A DNA stretch of 64,000 nt, taken from the NCBI GenBank assembly GCA_963800335.1, contig CAWDAN010000007.1, positions 186,001 through 250,000 of the forward strand. Direction: 5' to 3'. Origin of the DNA: Flavisphingopyxis sp963800335. Its GTDB lineage: Bacteria > Pseudomonadota > Alphaproteobacteria > Sphingomonadales > Sphingomonadaceae. The notes beneath the pieces were generated by a model. It did no database searches, was not told the DNA's origin, and worked only from the letters and a program-made list of their open reading frames with translations. The translations under genes and the position numbers were made by a program. Shown here piece by piece: positions 16,743-26,784 of the stretch; within the stretch, counting starts at the first letter, position 1; every line of letters starts with the position of its first letter.

Positions 16743-18083
16743 TTAGCTGTACTGGATCAACGCATCGAGCCTCAGGTCGCGCAGATAACGCTTGGCGCGC
16801 TTTTCGATCTTGTCGTTGAGCAACTGTTGCTCGACCGCGCTCGCGCTCGGTGCGGCGACCTCGGAGGGCATTTCGCGACCGCACAGAACGAGCACGCTGA
16901 TGCCTTCGTTTTGTGATCCGAACGGCTGCGTGGCGCGACCAACAGGAAGCGTCGTCAGCGTTGTCTGGAGCTGCGACGGGATATCGCGCATTGCGACCTC
17001 GTCGCGACTAACGACCTTGGCACCGAGTTGCGCCGCAACCGTATCGACGCTGCCGCAGCCATTGAGCTGCTGTGAAGCCGTCACGAACCTGGCCGCCATG
17101 GCATTGCCGGTTTCGGGTGTCGTGCCGGGGGGAAAGGTCAGCGTCATCTGCTTCAAGCTCAGCATCGCGTCGCGTGCATCGGCCATCAGGATACGTTTTA
17201 CATCGACGAGATAGACAATCGAAAAGCCGCCTGGAACCTCGATCGGGCCGACCAACTGGCCGGGCTCGAGTTGTGCTGCGGTTTCGGCGAGCGATGCCGG
17301 CAACTGATCGAGCCGGACATAACCAAGGTCGCCGCCAACAACGGCGGTCGAGGCTTCCGAAAACTGCCGGGCGAATTCTCCGAACGAGCCGCCCTGTTTG
17401 ATTTGCTCGACGATGCGCTGGGCATTGTCGAAAGTCGCCTGGGCGGTTTCGGGTGTGGCCGAGAGATAGATTTCGGCGAGCCGGTATTCCGCCGTTCCCT
17501 TGGCAAGCTTCATCCGGTCGATGATTGCCTGGACTTCCTCGGTGCTCACGCTCGTGAACGGTTCGACCTTGCGGCCAAGCAAGCGGTCCCAGGCCATTTC
17601 GGCTCGCAATTGCGCGGCCAGCGACAGCGACGACGATCCGTTATCGGCGAGCTGCTGGGCAAAGGCTTGCGGCGTCAGGCCGTATTGCGCCGCGATCTGG
17701 ACAAAGCGGGCACGCACCTCCTCGTCGCTGACGACGATATCGTTGGCCTTGGCTTCCTGGAGCTTGAGTTTTTCATCGACCAGCGCGCTAAACACCTGGA
17801 TCTTGAGCTGTTCGAACTCTTCGCGCGAAAGCTTGGCGTTGTTGACGAAGGCAAATAGCGCCGTGCGCTGATCGATATCGGTTTGTGTAATGATCTCGCC
17901 ATTGACCCGCGCGGTCGGGCGATAGACGTTTGGATCATTCGCTGCCGAAGCCGCGGAAGCGTTCGCAGCGGCGGATTCGGCCACGCGATCGTCGGTCGTG
18001 GTTTGGGCCAGCGCGGCAGCGGCAAGAGCACAGCATGAGGTGCCGAGCACAAGCTTCGCCACCACGAAATTCATCGAACGCAT
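16743..18083 (-). CDS. surA: Periplasmic chaperone / peptidyl-prolyl isomerase SurA
   Basis: SurA escorts outer-membrane proteins through the periplasm to the BAM complex. The chosen start (18083, MRSMNFVVAKLVLG) gives a clean signal peptide ending ALAQ and a 446-residue precursor. A SurA N-terminal chaperone region follows (VNGEIITQTDIDQRTALFA, with the long helix to about residue 190), then a parvulin domain (about 200-305: YRLAEIYLSATPE, GGSFGEFARQFSEA, GGDLGYV) and a less conserved C-terminal region. The neighbouring lptD is itself a SurA client, so the operon links outer-membrane assembly functions. An alternative start at 18095 adds four residues. Confidence 0.93.
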   Translation of the reverse strand: MRSMNFVVAKLVLGTSCCALAAAALAQTTTDDRVAESAAANASAASAANDPNVYRPTARVNGEIITQTDIDQRTALFAFVNNAKLSREEFEQLKIQVFSALVDEKLKLQEAKANDIVVSDEEVRARFVQIAAQYGLTPQAFAQQLADNGSSSLSLAAQLRAEMAWDRLLGRKVEPFTSVSTEEVQAIIDRMKLAKGTAEYRLAEIYLSATPETAQATFDNAQRIVEQIKQGGSFGEFARQFSEASTAVVGGDLGYVRLDQLPASLAETAAQLEPGQLVGPIEVPGGFSIVYLVDVKRILMADARDAMLSLKQMTLTFPPGTTPETGNAMAARFVTASQQLNGCGSVDTVAAQLGAKVVSRDEVAMRDIPSQLQTTLTTLPVGRATQPFGSQNEGISVLVLCGREMPSEVAAPSASAVEQQLLNDKIEKRAKRYLRDLRLDALIQYS

Positions 18084-18188
18084 AAACTTTTCCATTTCCA
18101 AGCGGAGAGAAATCTCCCGCAGATGATCGCCTATTATCAACGCTCAGGCTGAACCCCCCATGAGCGCCACCGACCGCACCGAAGTGTC

Positions 18189-20448
18189 CTACACGCCGAG
18201 ATTGCGGAATGCCAGTCTGAGCAGGAAGCTGTTGCCGCGCTGGGCATCTCCGATATTTTCGTAATCGCGCCGCCAGGTCAGGCCGAAGGTCACGCACTCG
18301 TCTTCGTAGGCGATACCGATCCGGTGGCGGACCGGGGAAAAACCGTCGGACAGCGATGCCGGGTCGTCACGCGGACCCGTCAGGTCAACGATCGCGGAGC
18401 CGAACACCGACCAATAATCGGCGAAGGCGATGCGCGCGCCGGCGCGCAGTTCTTCCCGATCGGCAAGATCTTCGGCGAACTGGCTGATATCGCGGTTGAG
18501 CCGCAGATAGCCGAATGTCGCGTATGTCCGACGCGACCCGACGGTCAGGTCGACCTCGTTTCGGCGCACCGCCAGATTGTCCTTGTCGAGACGAAAACGG
18601 TAGGTCAGCCGCAACTTGTCGCCATAGGCCGCGCGCAGCCGACCGACGACATCGGAAAACCGGTCCGACAGGCCGGTTCCGTCGGGAAACAGGACGGGAC
18701 TGTTGTCGAGGCGGTAGCTTTGCGCGACGAGCGCGTTGATCGAAAGCGATGGGCGGTCATAGGCCCATTCGACGCCATAAGTAACGCGGGCGTTCTCCTC
18801 GTAGCGATCATAACCCGGAAAGCGGTTCAGGCTGAAGATATTGGTGTCTTCAAGGTCGAAGGCGCGCGAATCCTCGTTGGGAATCTCGATGTTCCTGACG
18901 GGCGGGGTGGCGACGACCTGGATGCGCGGCGTGACCCGCTGGACCCCGCCGCCGAGTGCCCCGACGAAGGGCCACTGTACATCGAGCGCGGCGGTGGCGA
19001 TGCCGCGCGTCTGCCAGCCCGATTGGCCGCGATAATCGATCACCGGAGTCAGCAGGTTTTCATCGCTGTGATAGACGTCGCCGCGCACCAGTCCTGTCAC
19101 GGTGACAAGCTGGCCCATCGTCGTCAGGCGGCGCAAGTTCCACTGTGCGCTGGCAAAGGCGCGCTGGGTGTCCTGGCCGTCGGTCCGCACGATCGAAAGG
19201 CTGTTTGCCTGGAGCTCGATCAGCCCGCCCAGCAGCGGGTCGGCCAGCCGCTTGCGATAATCGACGATCGGCAGGGCAATCGGCTGTTGCCCCTGCGAAT
19301 CCCCAAGCCTCAGCGTCTGGACCGCCCAGCCCGCGAGTGAGAAATAGCTTGATGCGGCGACCCGTTCGACATTGACCGTCGAGCGCAGCCGATCGTCGCG
19401 GCTGATATCGTAGCGCCGAAGGAATGTGCGATCGCTCGTTGCGCGCAGCGATGCCGATACGCTCCATTGCGGATCGAGCTGGAAACGACCGCTTGCCTCG
19501 GCATAGCCGCGGATATCGCGCTGTGAGCTGGCGGCCGCGCCGGTCAGCGCAATGCGCTGGCCGTAGGTCAGGTAGCCACGCGCGCGGTAGGCGCCGAGTG
19601 TGTTGAGCGCGCGATATTCGACGCCGACCATCGGGTTGGCATCGCTGTACAAATACGTCGTGACGGTTGCGTCACGATTGGGCGCGAGCCTGAAATAATA
19701 GGGCACACTCAGTTCGAGGCCGTTGACCCTGTCGATCCCGATCGACGGCACCAGCAATCCGCTTTTGCCTTCGTTACCAATCCCGTGCGACAGGAAGGGC
19801 AACGGGATCAGCGGCAAGCCGAACAGTTCGACGCGCGCGCCGTCGTAACGCAGCCGGTCGCGCGCCTTGTCGTAGGTCACGCGGGTCGCCTTGATCTGCC
19901 AACTGGGCTGTTTGGGGCAACCATCGGAGTCGACTACCGGACAGCCGGTATAGGCGGCGCGATCGAATACCATGTCGCCATTGGCGAAACGCTCGCCGCT
20001 CTTTGCGGCGATCCGGCCGCCCTGTTCGAACACGACGAGCAGGTTTTCGACCATTCCGTCGCGCAGGCTGTCGGTCAGTGCGATGCGGTCGCCATAGGCG
20101 GTATCGCCCGTCGGGCTGGTGATCGCTACGTTGCCCTCGGCGACGATTTCGCCGCTCTTGCGATCCCAGCTGACGCTGTCGGCGCGCAGCCGATAGCCTT
20201 CGCGCGCCAGATACACATCGTCCGACGCGGTAACGCGGTCGGCTGCGCTGTCGTAATCGAGCTGTCCGGCGTTGAAACTGATTGTCTCGTCCTGCGCCAG
20301 GATCGGACGAAGCAGGAGACGGATCGGCGGTACTCACGGTCGTTGCAGGCTCGGGCGTCTCGGGGCGCGACAGCTCCTGGCCCAGCGCTGGCTGGCTCAG
20401 GGCCAGCACGCTGGCAGCCGAAAGAAGCGAGACTGTCCGGACTGGCAC
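18189..20448 (-). CDS. lptD: LPS-assembly protein LptD, frameshifted
   Basis: LptD (OstA/Imp) is the outer-membrane barrel that inserts lipopolysaccharide. A GTG start at 20448 preceded by GGAG gives a signal peptide (SLLSAASVLALSQPALGQE). The OstA-like periplasmic domain (ETISFNAGQLDYD onward) and the long barrel ending LLRLAFRNLGV are in the next frame. Removing one base of the CC at 20297-20298 (plus-strand numbering) joins them as SDPAQDETISF and yields 752 residues. LptD is essential in LPS-bearing cells, so a real frameshift here would be hard to tolerate; I read it as a +1 sequence error. A C-terminal aromatic/hydrophobic end typical of outer-membrane proteins is only partly visible. 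Confidence 0.9.
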
Positions 20449-20560
20449 ATTGAACTCCGTGAATGGGCCGCGGGCTCGGCCTTACCCTTTGCAACCCGCG
20501 AAGCTTCGCCCTATCTGCGTCGAGCCATTCAATCAACAACGCCGTCTAGAGGTTACCTTA

Positions 20561-22031
20561 ATGAAATTCTCCTTCGCCGCTTCCGCACCATCTTCGGTCG
20601 ATGCCGTCGCCTATCCGATCGCCCGCGACGGACTCGACGCCGCGGCCGGGCGCCTGCCCGAGAAATGGAGTGGGCTGGTGCGCTCGGCGGCGCGCGCGGC
20701 GCGCTTCGATGGTCGGCGCAACGCGACGTTCGAAACCTCGATCGGCGAAGGCGATGGCTCGCAACGGCTGATCCTCGTTGGCACCGCAAAGGGCGAGCCG
20801 ACTGATCTCGAAGCCGCCGGCGGCGCGCTGGTCGCGCGCCTGCTGACCTCGGGCGTCACCTCGCTCGCTGTCGATTTTTCCGACTCGCAGCTTTCCGACG
20901 GCGACATCGCCCGTTTCCTGTCGGGCATGCAGCAGCGCGGCTGGCGCATCGATACCTATCGCACGCGCATGAAGGAGCGTGACAAGCCGACGCTGACCGA
21001 CATCGTCGCCGTCACGCGCAACGGCAAGTCGCCCGCCGAATGGGCCGAATCCGAAAGCCTCTACGAAGGCATCGCGCTCGCTCGCGAGCTGGTCTCGGAA
21101 CCCGCCAACATCCTCTATCCCGAAAGCTTCGTCGAACGCTGCCGCCCGTTGGCGGACCTTGGCATCGAAATCGACCGTGCTTGACGAAAGCGAAATGAAG
21201 TCGCTCGGCATGGGCGCACTGCTTGGCGTCGCTCAGGGATCGGTGCGCCCGCCGCGCCTGCTCGTCATGCGCTGGAACGGCACCGGCGACGATGCTGCCA
21301 GGCCCGTTTGCCTGGTCGGCAAGGGGGTCACCTTCGACTCGGGCGGCATCAGCCTCAAGCCCGGACCGGGCATGGAAGATATGAAATGGGACATGGGCGG
21401 CGCCGCCGCGGTTGCCGGCGCAATGCGCTCGCTCGCTTCGCGCAAGGCCAAGGCGCATGTCATCGGCATTTGCGGACTTGTTGAAAACATGCCCGACGCC
21501 AATGCGCAGCGTCCCGGCGATATCGTCACCTCGATGTCGGGACAGACGATCGAAGTGCTCAACACCGACGCCGAAGGCCGTCTCGTTCTCTGCGATGCGC
21601 TCCACTGGGCGCAGAAGACCTATGCGCCCGACACGATCGTCGATCTCGCGACGCTGACCGGCGCAATGATCGTTGCGCTCGGCCACGAATATGGCGGCCT
21701 GTTCTCGAACGACGACTCGCTCGCCGATGCGCTGTTCGCTGCGGGCCAGGAGACCGGCGACAAATTGTGGCGTTTCCCGCTGGCGCCGGCTTACGACAAG
21801 CTGCTCGACTCGCCGATTGCCGACATCAAGAATATCGGCCCGCGCCAGGCCGGTTCGATCACCGCGGCGCAGTTTCTCCAGCGATTTATCGAGCCCGGCG
21901 TCAAATGGGCGCATCTCGATATCGCCGGGATGGTCTTCTCGGACAAGGACGGGCCGACCTGGGCAAAGGGCGCGACGGGCTATGGTGTGCGGCTGCTCGA
22001 TCGGTTCATCGCCGCCAACCACGAAGGCTGA
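20561..22031 (+). CDS. pepA: Leucyl aminopeptidase (M17), frameshifted
   Basis: Cytosolic M17 aminopeptidase with two metals. The N-terminal macro-like domain (MKFSFAASAPSSVDA to PANILYPESFVERC) reads to about 21175. The catalytic domain is in the next frame: VGKGVTFDSGGISLKPGPGM with the active-site Lys and metal Asp, DMGGAAAV, NTDAEGRLVLCDAL and LATLTGAM. Deleting one C of CC at 21175-21176 gives GIEIDVLDESEMK and a 489-residue protein of usual length. AGAGG precedes the ATG. The insertion resembles the other +1 breaks in this window. Confidence 0.9.
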
Positions 22032-22086
22032 GGCGTGCGGGGCGGGCGAGTCCCGCCTTGCAGCGCAGCGCGTTCACGGCTAGTGG

Positions 22087-22118
22087 GCCGCGCAAGCGCG
22101 CCGCTGGCGCGGCTTTTT
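22087..22118 (+). terminator. Rho-independent terminator after pepA
   Basis: GCCGCGC at 22087-22093 pairs with GCGCGGC at 22107-22113 and is followed directly by TTTTT. It separates pepA from ndk. Confidence 0.6.
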
Positions 22119-22146
22119 CCGATTCATCCGACAGTGGAGCATTATC

Positions 22147-22569
22147 ATGGCGGTTACCCGCACGTTTTCGATCATCAAGCCCGACGCAACGCGCCGCAAC
22201 CAGACCGGTGCCGTCACCAAGATGCTCGAGGAAGCAGGCCTGCGCGTCGTCGCCTCGAAGCGTATCCAGCTCACCCGCGAACAGGCCGAAGGCTTCTACG
22301 CGGTCCACAAGGATCGCCCCTTCTACGGTGAGCTTTGCGATTTCATGACGAGCGGCCCGGTCGTCGTCCAGGTCCTCGAGGGCGAGGATGCGGTCAAGCG
22401 CAACCGTGACATCATGGGCGCGACCAACCCTGCCGATGCGGCCTCCGGCACGATCCGCAAGGAACTCGCCGAATCGATCGAGGCCAATTCGGTCCACGGT
22501 TCGGATTCGGAAGAAAACGCCGCGACCGAAATCGCGTTCTTCTTCAACGACGACGAAATCGTCGGCTGA
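22147..22569 (+). CDS. ndk: Nucleoside diphosphate kinase
   Basis: 140-residue NDK exchanges the gamma-phosphate between NTPs and NDPs via a phospho-histidine. The catalytic residue is His117 in NSVHGSDS. Other conserved parts are TFSIIKPDAT, the Arg/Thr contacts in RDIMGATNPADA and GTIRKELAES. GGAG precedes the ATG by eight bases. It is a single-gene unit between a terminator after pepA and a convergent hairpin before purN. Confidence 0.97.
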   Translation: MAVTRTFSIIKPDATRRNQTGAVTKMLEEAGLRVVASKRIQLTREQAEGFYAVHKDRPFYGELCDFMTSGPVVVQVLEGEDAVKRNRDIMGATNPADAASGTIRKELAESIEANSVHGSDSEENAATEIAFFFNDDEIVG

Positions 22570-22579
22570 ACGAGGCCGC

Positions 22580-22615
22580 TTGCGCCCGCCATCGCCTTAC
22601 GCGAGGCGGGCGCAA
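22580..22615. terminator. Convergent hairpin between ndk and purN
   Basis: A perfect 11-bp stem (TTGCGCCCGCC with GGCGGGCGCAA) extends by four more pairs (TCGC/GCGA) after a one-base bulge, with a five-base loop. It lies between convergent genes but lacks a T-tract. Confidence 0.5.
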
Positions 22616-22694
22616 CCGACGCTGCTGACTATCGCTTGTCGGCAGTGCAACCAATCACACCCTGATCTTCGCGCACCGCGTCTGGCCGCGGGCG

Positions 22695-23660
22695 TCAGAA
22701 GGCGTCGGCGGCGTCGATCAGCCTGGTCAGCCGCTTGGGCGCGACCGATCGCCAGCTGCGCGCAACCCACTCGGCGATCGCGTCCCAGTCGGTATTTCCG
22801 ATATCGAGCCTGATCCCGATCCAGCCGTCGCCGAAATAGGCGGGGCGGAAATAGCGTGTTTCGTCGCGCTCGATCAGCATCGCCTGTTCCTCGATCCCGC
22901 TGATCTTGACGAGTAGGGCGATCCGACCGTCGCCGTGATGATCTGCGGTAAACCAGGCGAACTTCTTGCCTTTGACGATACCGAAACACGGCATCCCGTG
23001 CGACAGCGTTTCCTCGGCCTCGGCCTGGACCATCGCGATGGCGCGGACCTTGTCGAGCAGGAAGTCTGGATCTCTCTCTCGCCCGACATAGGCGGCGAGC
23101 GTGCGGCTGTAGAGCTGGTGCTCGGCAATGCGGATCCGCGCGGCGAGCGTTTCGGGCGTGTCGCCGGTCAGGATCGCAACCTCGGTCTGGCCAAGCACCG
23201 GGCCGTCGTCGAGCTCGGGCGTGACGATGTGCACGCTGCAGCCGGCATGGCTATCGCCCGCGTCGATCGCCCGTGCGTACGTGTCGAGACCCTTGTACTT
23301 CGGCAGCAGCGAGGGATGGATGTTGAGCATCCGTCCGGCCCAATTGGCGACGAACTCGCTCGACAGCAGGCGCATATAGCCCGCCAGCGCGACATAGTCG
23401 GCGCGTACCTCGCGCAATTGCGCATCGATCAGGGCATCGAATGCGGCGCGCTCCATGCCCTTGTGCGGATGCGCGAAAGTCGCGATTCCTTCGGCCTCGG
23501 CAAAAGCAAGACCCGGCGCAGCGGGGTCGTTGGAAGCGACCAAAACGACCTCATACGGACAATCGGCCTGTTTCGCGGCATAGACGAGCGCCGCCATATT
23601 GGTGCCCGCCCCCGAGATCAGGACGGCAACGCGGGCGCGTTCAGGCGTTATGCTGCGCAC
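22695..23660 (-). CDS. purN: GAR transformylase PurN fused to a MmcQ/YjbR-like domain
   Basis: The first 190 residues or so are PurN, which formylates GAR in purine synthesis using 10-formyl-THF. They carry SGAGTNMAAL (phosphate binding), Asn113 and His115 in LNIHPSLLPKYKGLD, and Asp151 in TPELDDGPV. The same unbroken frame then continues for about 125 residues as a MmcQ/YjbR (CyaY-fold) domain: MPCFGIVKGKKFAWFTADHH, ETRYFRPAYFGDGWIGIRLD, and a tail ending SWRSVAPKRLTRLI. The join is in frame with no sign of a frameshift. The MmcQ part has no established function. It overlaps purM by 20 bases. Confidence 0.93.
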   Translation of the reverse strand: MRSITPERARVAVLISGAGTNMAALVYAAKQADCPYEVVLVASNDPAAPGLAFAEAEGIATFAHPHKGMERAAFDALIDAQLREVRADYVALAGYMRLLSSEFVANWAGRMLNIHPSLLPKYKGLDTYARAIDAGDSHAGCSVHIVTPELDDGPVLGQTEVAILTGDTPETLAARIRIAEHQLYSRTLAAYVGRERDPDFLLDKVRAIAMVQAEAEETLSHGMPCFGIVKGKKFAWFTADHHGDGRIALLVKISGIEEQAMLIERDETRYFRPAYFGDGWIGIRLDIGNTDWDAIAEWVARSWRSVAPKRLTRLIDAADAF

Positions 23661-24759
23661 TCCACGCCGCGGCGCTTTGCCAGCTGCCCGCCGGGCCCAT
23701 CACCGTGCAACCGCGTGACCCGGCGCGAACCTCGCCGATCGTGTGGACGGTCTCGCCCGCTTCCCTCAGCGCCTGCGACACCGCATCGACCTCGCCCGGC
23801 GCGACAAGCAGCACCATGCCGATGCCGCAATTGAACGTTCGCGCCATTTCGTCGGGCGCGATGCTGCCCTGCTCCTGGAGGAAGCCCATGATGCCCGGCT
23901 GCGCCCAGCTGCCCGCATCGACATGCGCGTGAAGGCCCTTGGGCAGGACACGCGGAATGTTCTCGAGCAATCCGCCGCCGGTAATGTGCGCGAGCGCGTG
24001 GATACCGCCCGACCGGATCAGCGGCAGGAGGCTCTTCACATATATCCGCGTCGGCGCGAGCAGCGCGTCGAGCAGGCTCTGACCCTGATCGAACGGGGCA
24101 GCGGCGTCGAGCGCCCAGTGCTTGTCGTTCGCCAGCCGCCGGACGAGCGAATAGCCGTTCGAATGAACGCCTGAAGAGGTTACGCCGATCAGGACGTCGC
24201 CCGCCGCAACATCGGCACCGGTCAATTGCTCGCCGCGTTCGACCGCACCGACGCAGAAACCGGCAAGATCATAGTCTCCGGCGGCATACATGCCCGGCAT
24301 TTCGGCGGTCTCGCCTCCGATCAGCGCACAACCGGCCTGCTTGCAGCCATCGGCGATGCCCGCGACGACACTCTCGGCAACCCCGGTGTCGAGCTTTCCG
24401 GTGGCGAAATAGTCGAGGAAGAAAAGCGGCTCGGCGCCCTGGACGATGAGGTCGTTGACGCACATCGCGACGAGATCGATGCCGATCGTCTCGTGCCGGC
24501 CCGAATCGATCGCCAGCTTGACCTTGGTGCCGACGCCGTCGTTCGCGGCGACGAGCAACGGATCGGTATAACCCGCTGCGCGCGGATCGAAAAATCCGCC
24601 AAAGCCGCCCAGGTCGGCATCTGCGCCGGGCCGTGCCGTCGACCGCGCGATCGGTCCCAGCGCGCGCACCAGCGCGTTGCCCGCGTCGATCGAAACCCCC
24701 GCCTTGGCATAGCTGTAGCCGCTGTTGGATGTGTTCTGGGGGGGCTCGTCTTTGCTCAT
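23641..24759 (-). CDS. purM: Phosphoribosylformylglycinamidine cyclo-ligase PurM
   Basis: PurM (AIR synthetase) closes FGAM to AIR with ATP. The protein is 372 residues from the ATG at 24759 (MSKDEPPQNTSNSGYSYA). Conserved parts are GYSYAKAGVSIDAGN, the ATP-binding NDGVGTKVKLA, MCVNDLIVQGAEPLFFLDY, IGGETAEMPGMY and HITGGGLLENIPRVLP. An in-frame extension upstream is the antisense of the next gene and is not coding. It overlaps purN by 20 bases, forming the purM-purN operon, and is divergent from the DUF2066 gene. Confidence 0.96.
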   Translation of the reverse strand: MSKDEPPQNTSNSGYSYAKAGVSIDAGNALVRALGPIARSTARPGADADLGGFGGFFDPRAAGYTDPLLVAANDGVGTKVKLAIDSGRHETIGIDLVAMCVNDLIVQGAEPLFFLDYFATGKLDTGVAESVVAGIADGCKQAGCALIGGETAEMPGMYAAGDYDLAGFCVGAVERGEQLTGADVAAGDVLIGVTSSGVHSNGYSLVRRLANDKHWALDAAAPFDQGQSLLDALLAPTRIYVKSLLPLIRSGGIHALAHITGGGLLENIPRVLPKGLHAHVDAGSWAQPGIMGFLQEQGSIAPDEMARTFNCGIGMVLLVAPGEVDAVSQALREAGETVHTIGEVRAGSRGCTVMGPAGSWQSAAAWSAQHNA

Positions 24760-24820
24760 GCGCGGCTGGTTAGCGACTTCGCGCTTGGATTTCCACGTCG
24801 TTGTCGCCAAAAGGACGCGC

Positions 24821-26134
24821 GTGACCTCGCTTTCATCCTCTCCATTGGCCGCCACGGCGGGCCAGATCGGGCGCCTCGGCGCTTTTTCGCGCAATCGCCG
24901 CGCTTTCGCGGTCGCTCTCGGGGCTCTGGCGCTGCTGCTTGCGGTCGCTGCCTGGGCGCAGATTGCGGGCGATCGCGGCATTGCGCCGATCAATTCAAGC
25001 GCCGATTTCGCGGTCGACGGCATCTTCGTCGATACGACGGGCAAAACCGCGATCGAGGCGCGCGACAAGGGCTGGCGCGAGGCGCAACGGCTCGGCTGGG
25101 AGAAACTGTTCAAACAGACGCATGCCGGTGCGGCTGCACCCAAGCTCGGCGACAGCGCACTCGACGGGATCGTGAGCGCGATCGTCGTCGAACACGAACA
25201 GATCGGCCCCGGCCGCTATATCGCCACGCTCGGCGTCCAGTTCGACCGCGCCCGCGCGGGGCAGATCCTCGGGGTAAGCGGGCAGATTCGCCGCTCGCCG
25301 CCGCTGCTCGTCATCCCGATGACGTGGATCGGCAACATGCCGCAGGTGTTCGAAAGCCGGACAGACTGGCAACGCGCCTGGGCGCGCTTTCGCACCTCGG
25401 AAAGTGCGATCGATTATGTCCGCACCGACGGGTCGGGTATTGATACCCTCCTGCTCGACGCGGGCCAGACCGGGCGTCGCAGCCGTATCTGGTGGCGTGC
25501 GATTCTCGACCAATATGGCGCGGCTGATGTCCTGATCCCCTCGGCGCGACTCGAATTCGCCTGGCCGGGCGGGCCCGTTACCGGCCATTTTGCCGCGCGC
25601 CACGGCCCCGACAATGAGCTTATCGACAGCTTCGTTCTCAAGGTCGATTTGTCTGACAAGATTCCCGCCATGATGGCTGCTGCCGTCGCGCGGATCGACA
25701 AGATCTATGTCGCGGCGCTGGCGAGCGGACGGCTTCGCGCCGACGCTTCGCTCATCGTTGAAAGGCCGGTCGAGGCGAAGGACGTCCCCGAAGCGAAGGA
25801 AGAGACGCCTGCGGACAGCGCGACCACCGGCCCCGCGACGTCTGAAAGCCCGAGCGACGACACGCCCGCACCGCCGCCCGCGGCCAGCCTGACCAGTTTC
25901 AATGTCCAGTTCGATTCGCCCGACGCCGCTGCCGTCCTTGCCACCGAACGTGCCGTCGCCAGTGCCGCCGGCGTGGCATCGGCGACGACGACCAGCGTGG
26001 CGCTCGGCGGCACGTCGATCATGCGCGTCGGATATCGCGGCGATCTTGCGGGCCTGCGTGCAGCGCTGCAGTCGCGCGGATTTACCGTTCAGGAGGGCGG
26101 GGGCACCTTGCGGATTTCCCGCGGCGGCCGGTGA
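24821..26134 (+). CDS. DUF2066 domain-containing protein
   Basis: 437-residue protein of unknown function starting with GTG at 24821, preceded by AAGGA at five bases. An N-terminal hydrophobic segment (about 29-46) acts as a signal or anchor, so the rest is probably periplasmic. The DUF2066 domain covers about residues 50-260, with a Pro/Ser/Thr-rich linker (about 320-355) before a short C-terminal alpha-beta domain. The stop overlaps the hdaA start by four bases. In alphaproteobacteria DUF2066 genes commonly sit between purM and hdaA/ppk, as here, which suggests only a conserved neighbourhood. No enzyme motif is visible. Confidence 0.85.
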   Translation: MTSLSSSPLAATAGQIGRLGAFSRNRRAFAVALGALALLLAVAAWAQIAGDRGIAPINSSADFAVDGIFVDTTGKTAIEARDKGWREAQRLGWEKLFKQTHAGAAAPKLGDSALDGIVSAIVVEHEQIGPGRYIATLGVQFDRARAGQILGVSGQIRRSPPLLVIPMTWIGNMPQVFESRTDWQRAWARFRTSESAIDYVRTDGSGIDTLLLDAGQTGRRSRIWWRAILDQYGAADVLIPSARLEFAWPGGPVTGHFAARHGPDNELIDSFVLKVDLSDKIPAMMAAAVARIDKIYVAALASGRLRADASLIVERPVEAKDVPEAKEETPADSATTGPATSESPSDDTPAPPPAASLTSFNVQFDSPDAAAVLATERAVASAAGVASATTTSVALGGTSIMRVGYRGDLAGLRAALQSRGFTVQEGGGTLRISRGGR

Positions 26135-26784
26135 CGCGCGCTTCACTCGCGACCGACCAGCTCGCGCTACCGCTCGACTGGACCGGGCATCGTGAAGGCG
26201 CGGGCGAGGATTTCCTCGTCGGTAGCAGCAACCAGACCGCGGTCCGGCACCTCGAACATCATGCGACCTGGCCTGTCCGCGCGAGCGTGCTGACCGGGCC
26301 TCGTGGCTCGGGCCGGACGACGCTGGCGCACCTGTTCGCCCGGTCGACCGGGGCCGAGGTGATCGATCCCGTCGCGGGCGTGACCGACGACGCGATCTTC
26401 CATGCCTGGAACCGTGCGCAGGATTTGCGCCGTCCGTTGCTGCTGGTCAGCGATACCCTGCCGGCATCGTGGCCCGTCGCGCTGCCCGATTTGCGCTCGC
26501 GGCTGATGGCGGTTCCCGTCGCGACGATCGGCGAGCCCGACGATGACCTTGCACTGTCGCTGATCGAGCGGCTGTTCGCCAAGCGCGCGACTCCCGTCGC
26601 ACCCGAATTGCCGGCGTTTCTCGTGGCCCGGATCGAGCGTAGCTATGATGCGATCCACCGCGTCGTGCGCCTGCTCGACGAGGCGGCACTCGCCGAGCGC
26701 AAGCGGGTCGGGACCCGCATGGCACGCGCCACGCTGGCGGCTGCCTCGGTCGAGGGATTCGCCGAGCGCGACGGGGACATGTGA
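26131..26784 (+). CDS. hdaA: DnaA-regulatory protein HdaA (Hda-like)
   Basis: 217-residue DnaA-like AAA+ protein without the DnaA DNA-binding domain, the form that acts with the sliding clamp to stimulate ATP hydrolysis on DnaA. The N-terminus has a clamp-binding motif QLALPLDW at about residues 10-17. The P-loop reads GPRGSGRTT (about 55-63), where Arg replaces the usual Lys, so nucleotide binding may be altered. The sensor region (DDLALSLIERLFAKR, ARIERSYDAIHRVVRLLD) fits Hda. The start is GTG, overlapping the upstream stop, and the gene overlaps ppk by four bases. Confidence 0.87.
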   Translation: MTRASLATDQLALPLDWTGHREGAGEDFLVGSSNQTAVRHLEHHATWPVRASVLTGPRGSGRTTLAHLFARSTGAEVIDPVAGVTDDAIFHAWNRAQDLRRPLLLVSDTLPASWPVALPDLRSRLMAVPVATIGEPDDDLALSLIERLFAKRATPVAPELPAFLVARIERSYDAIHRVVRLLDEAALAERKRVGTRMARATLAAASVEGFAERDGDM

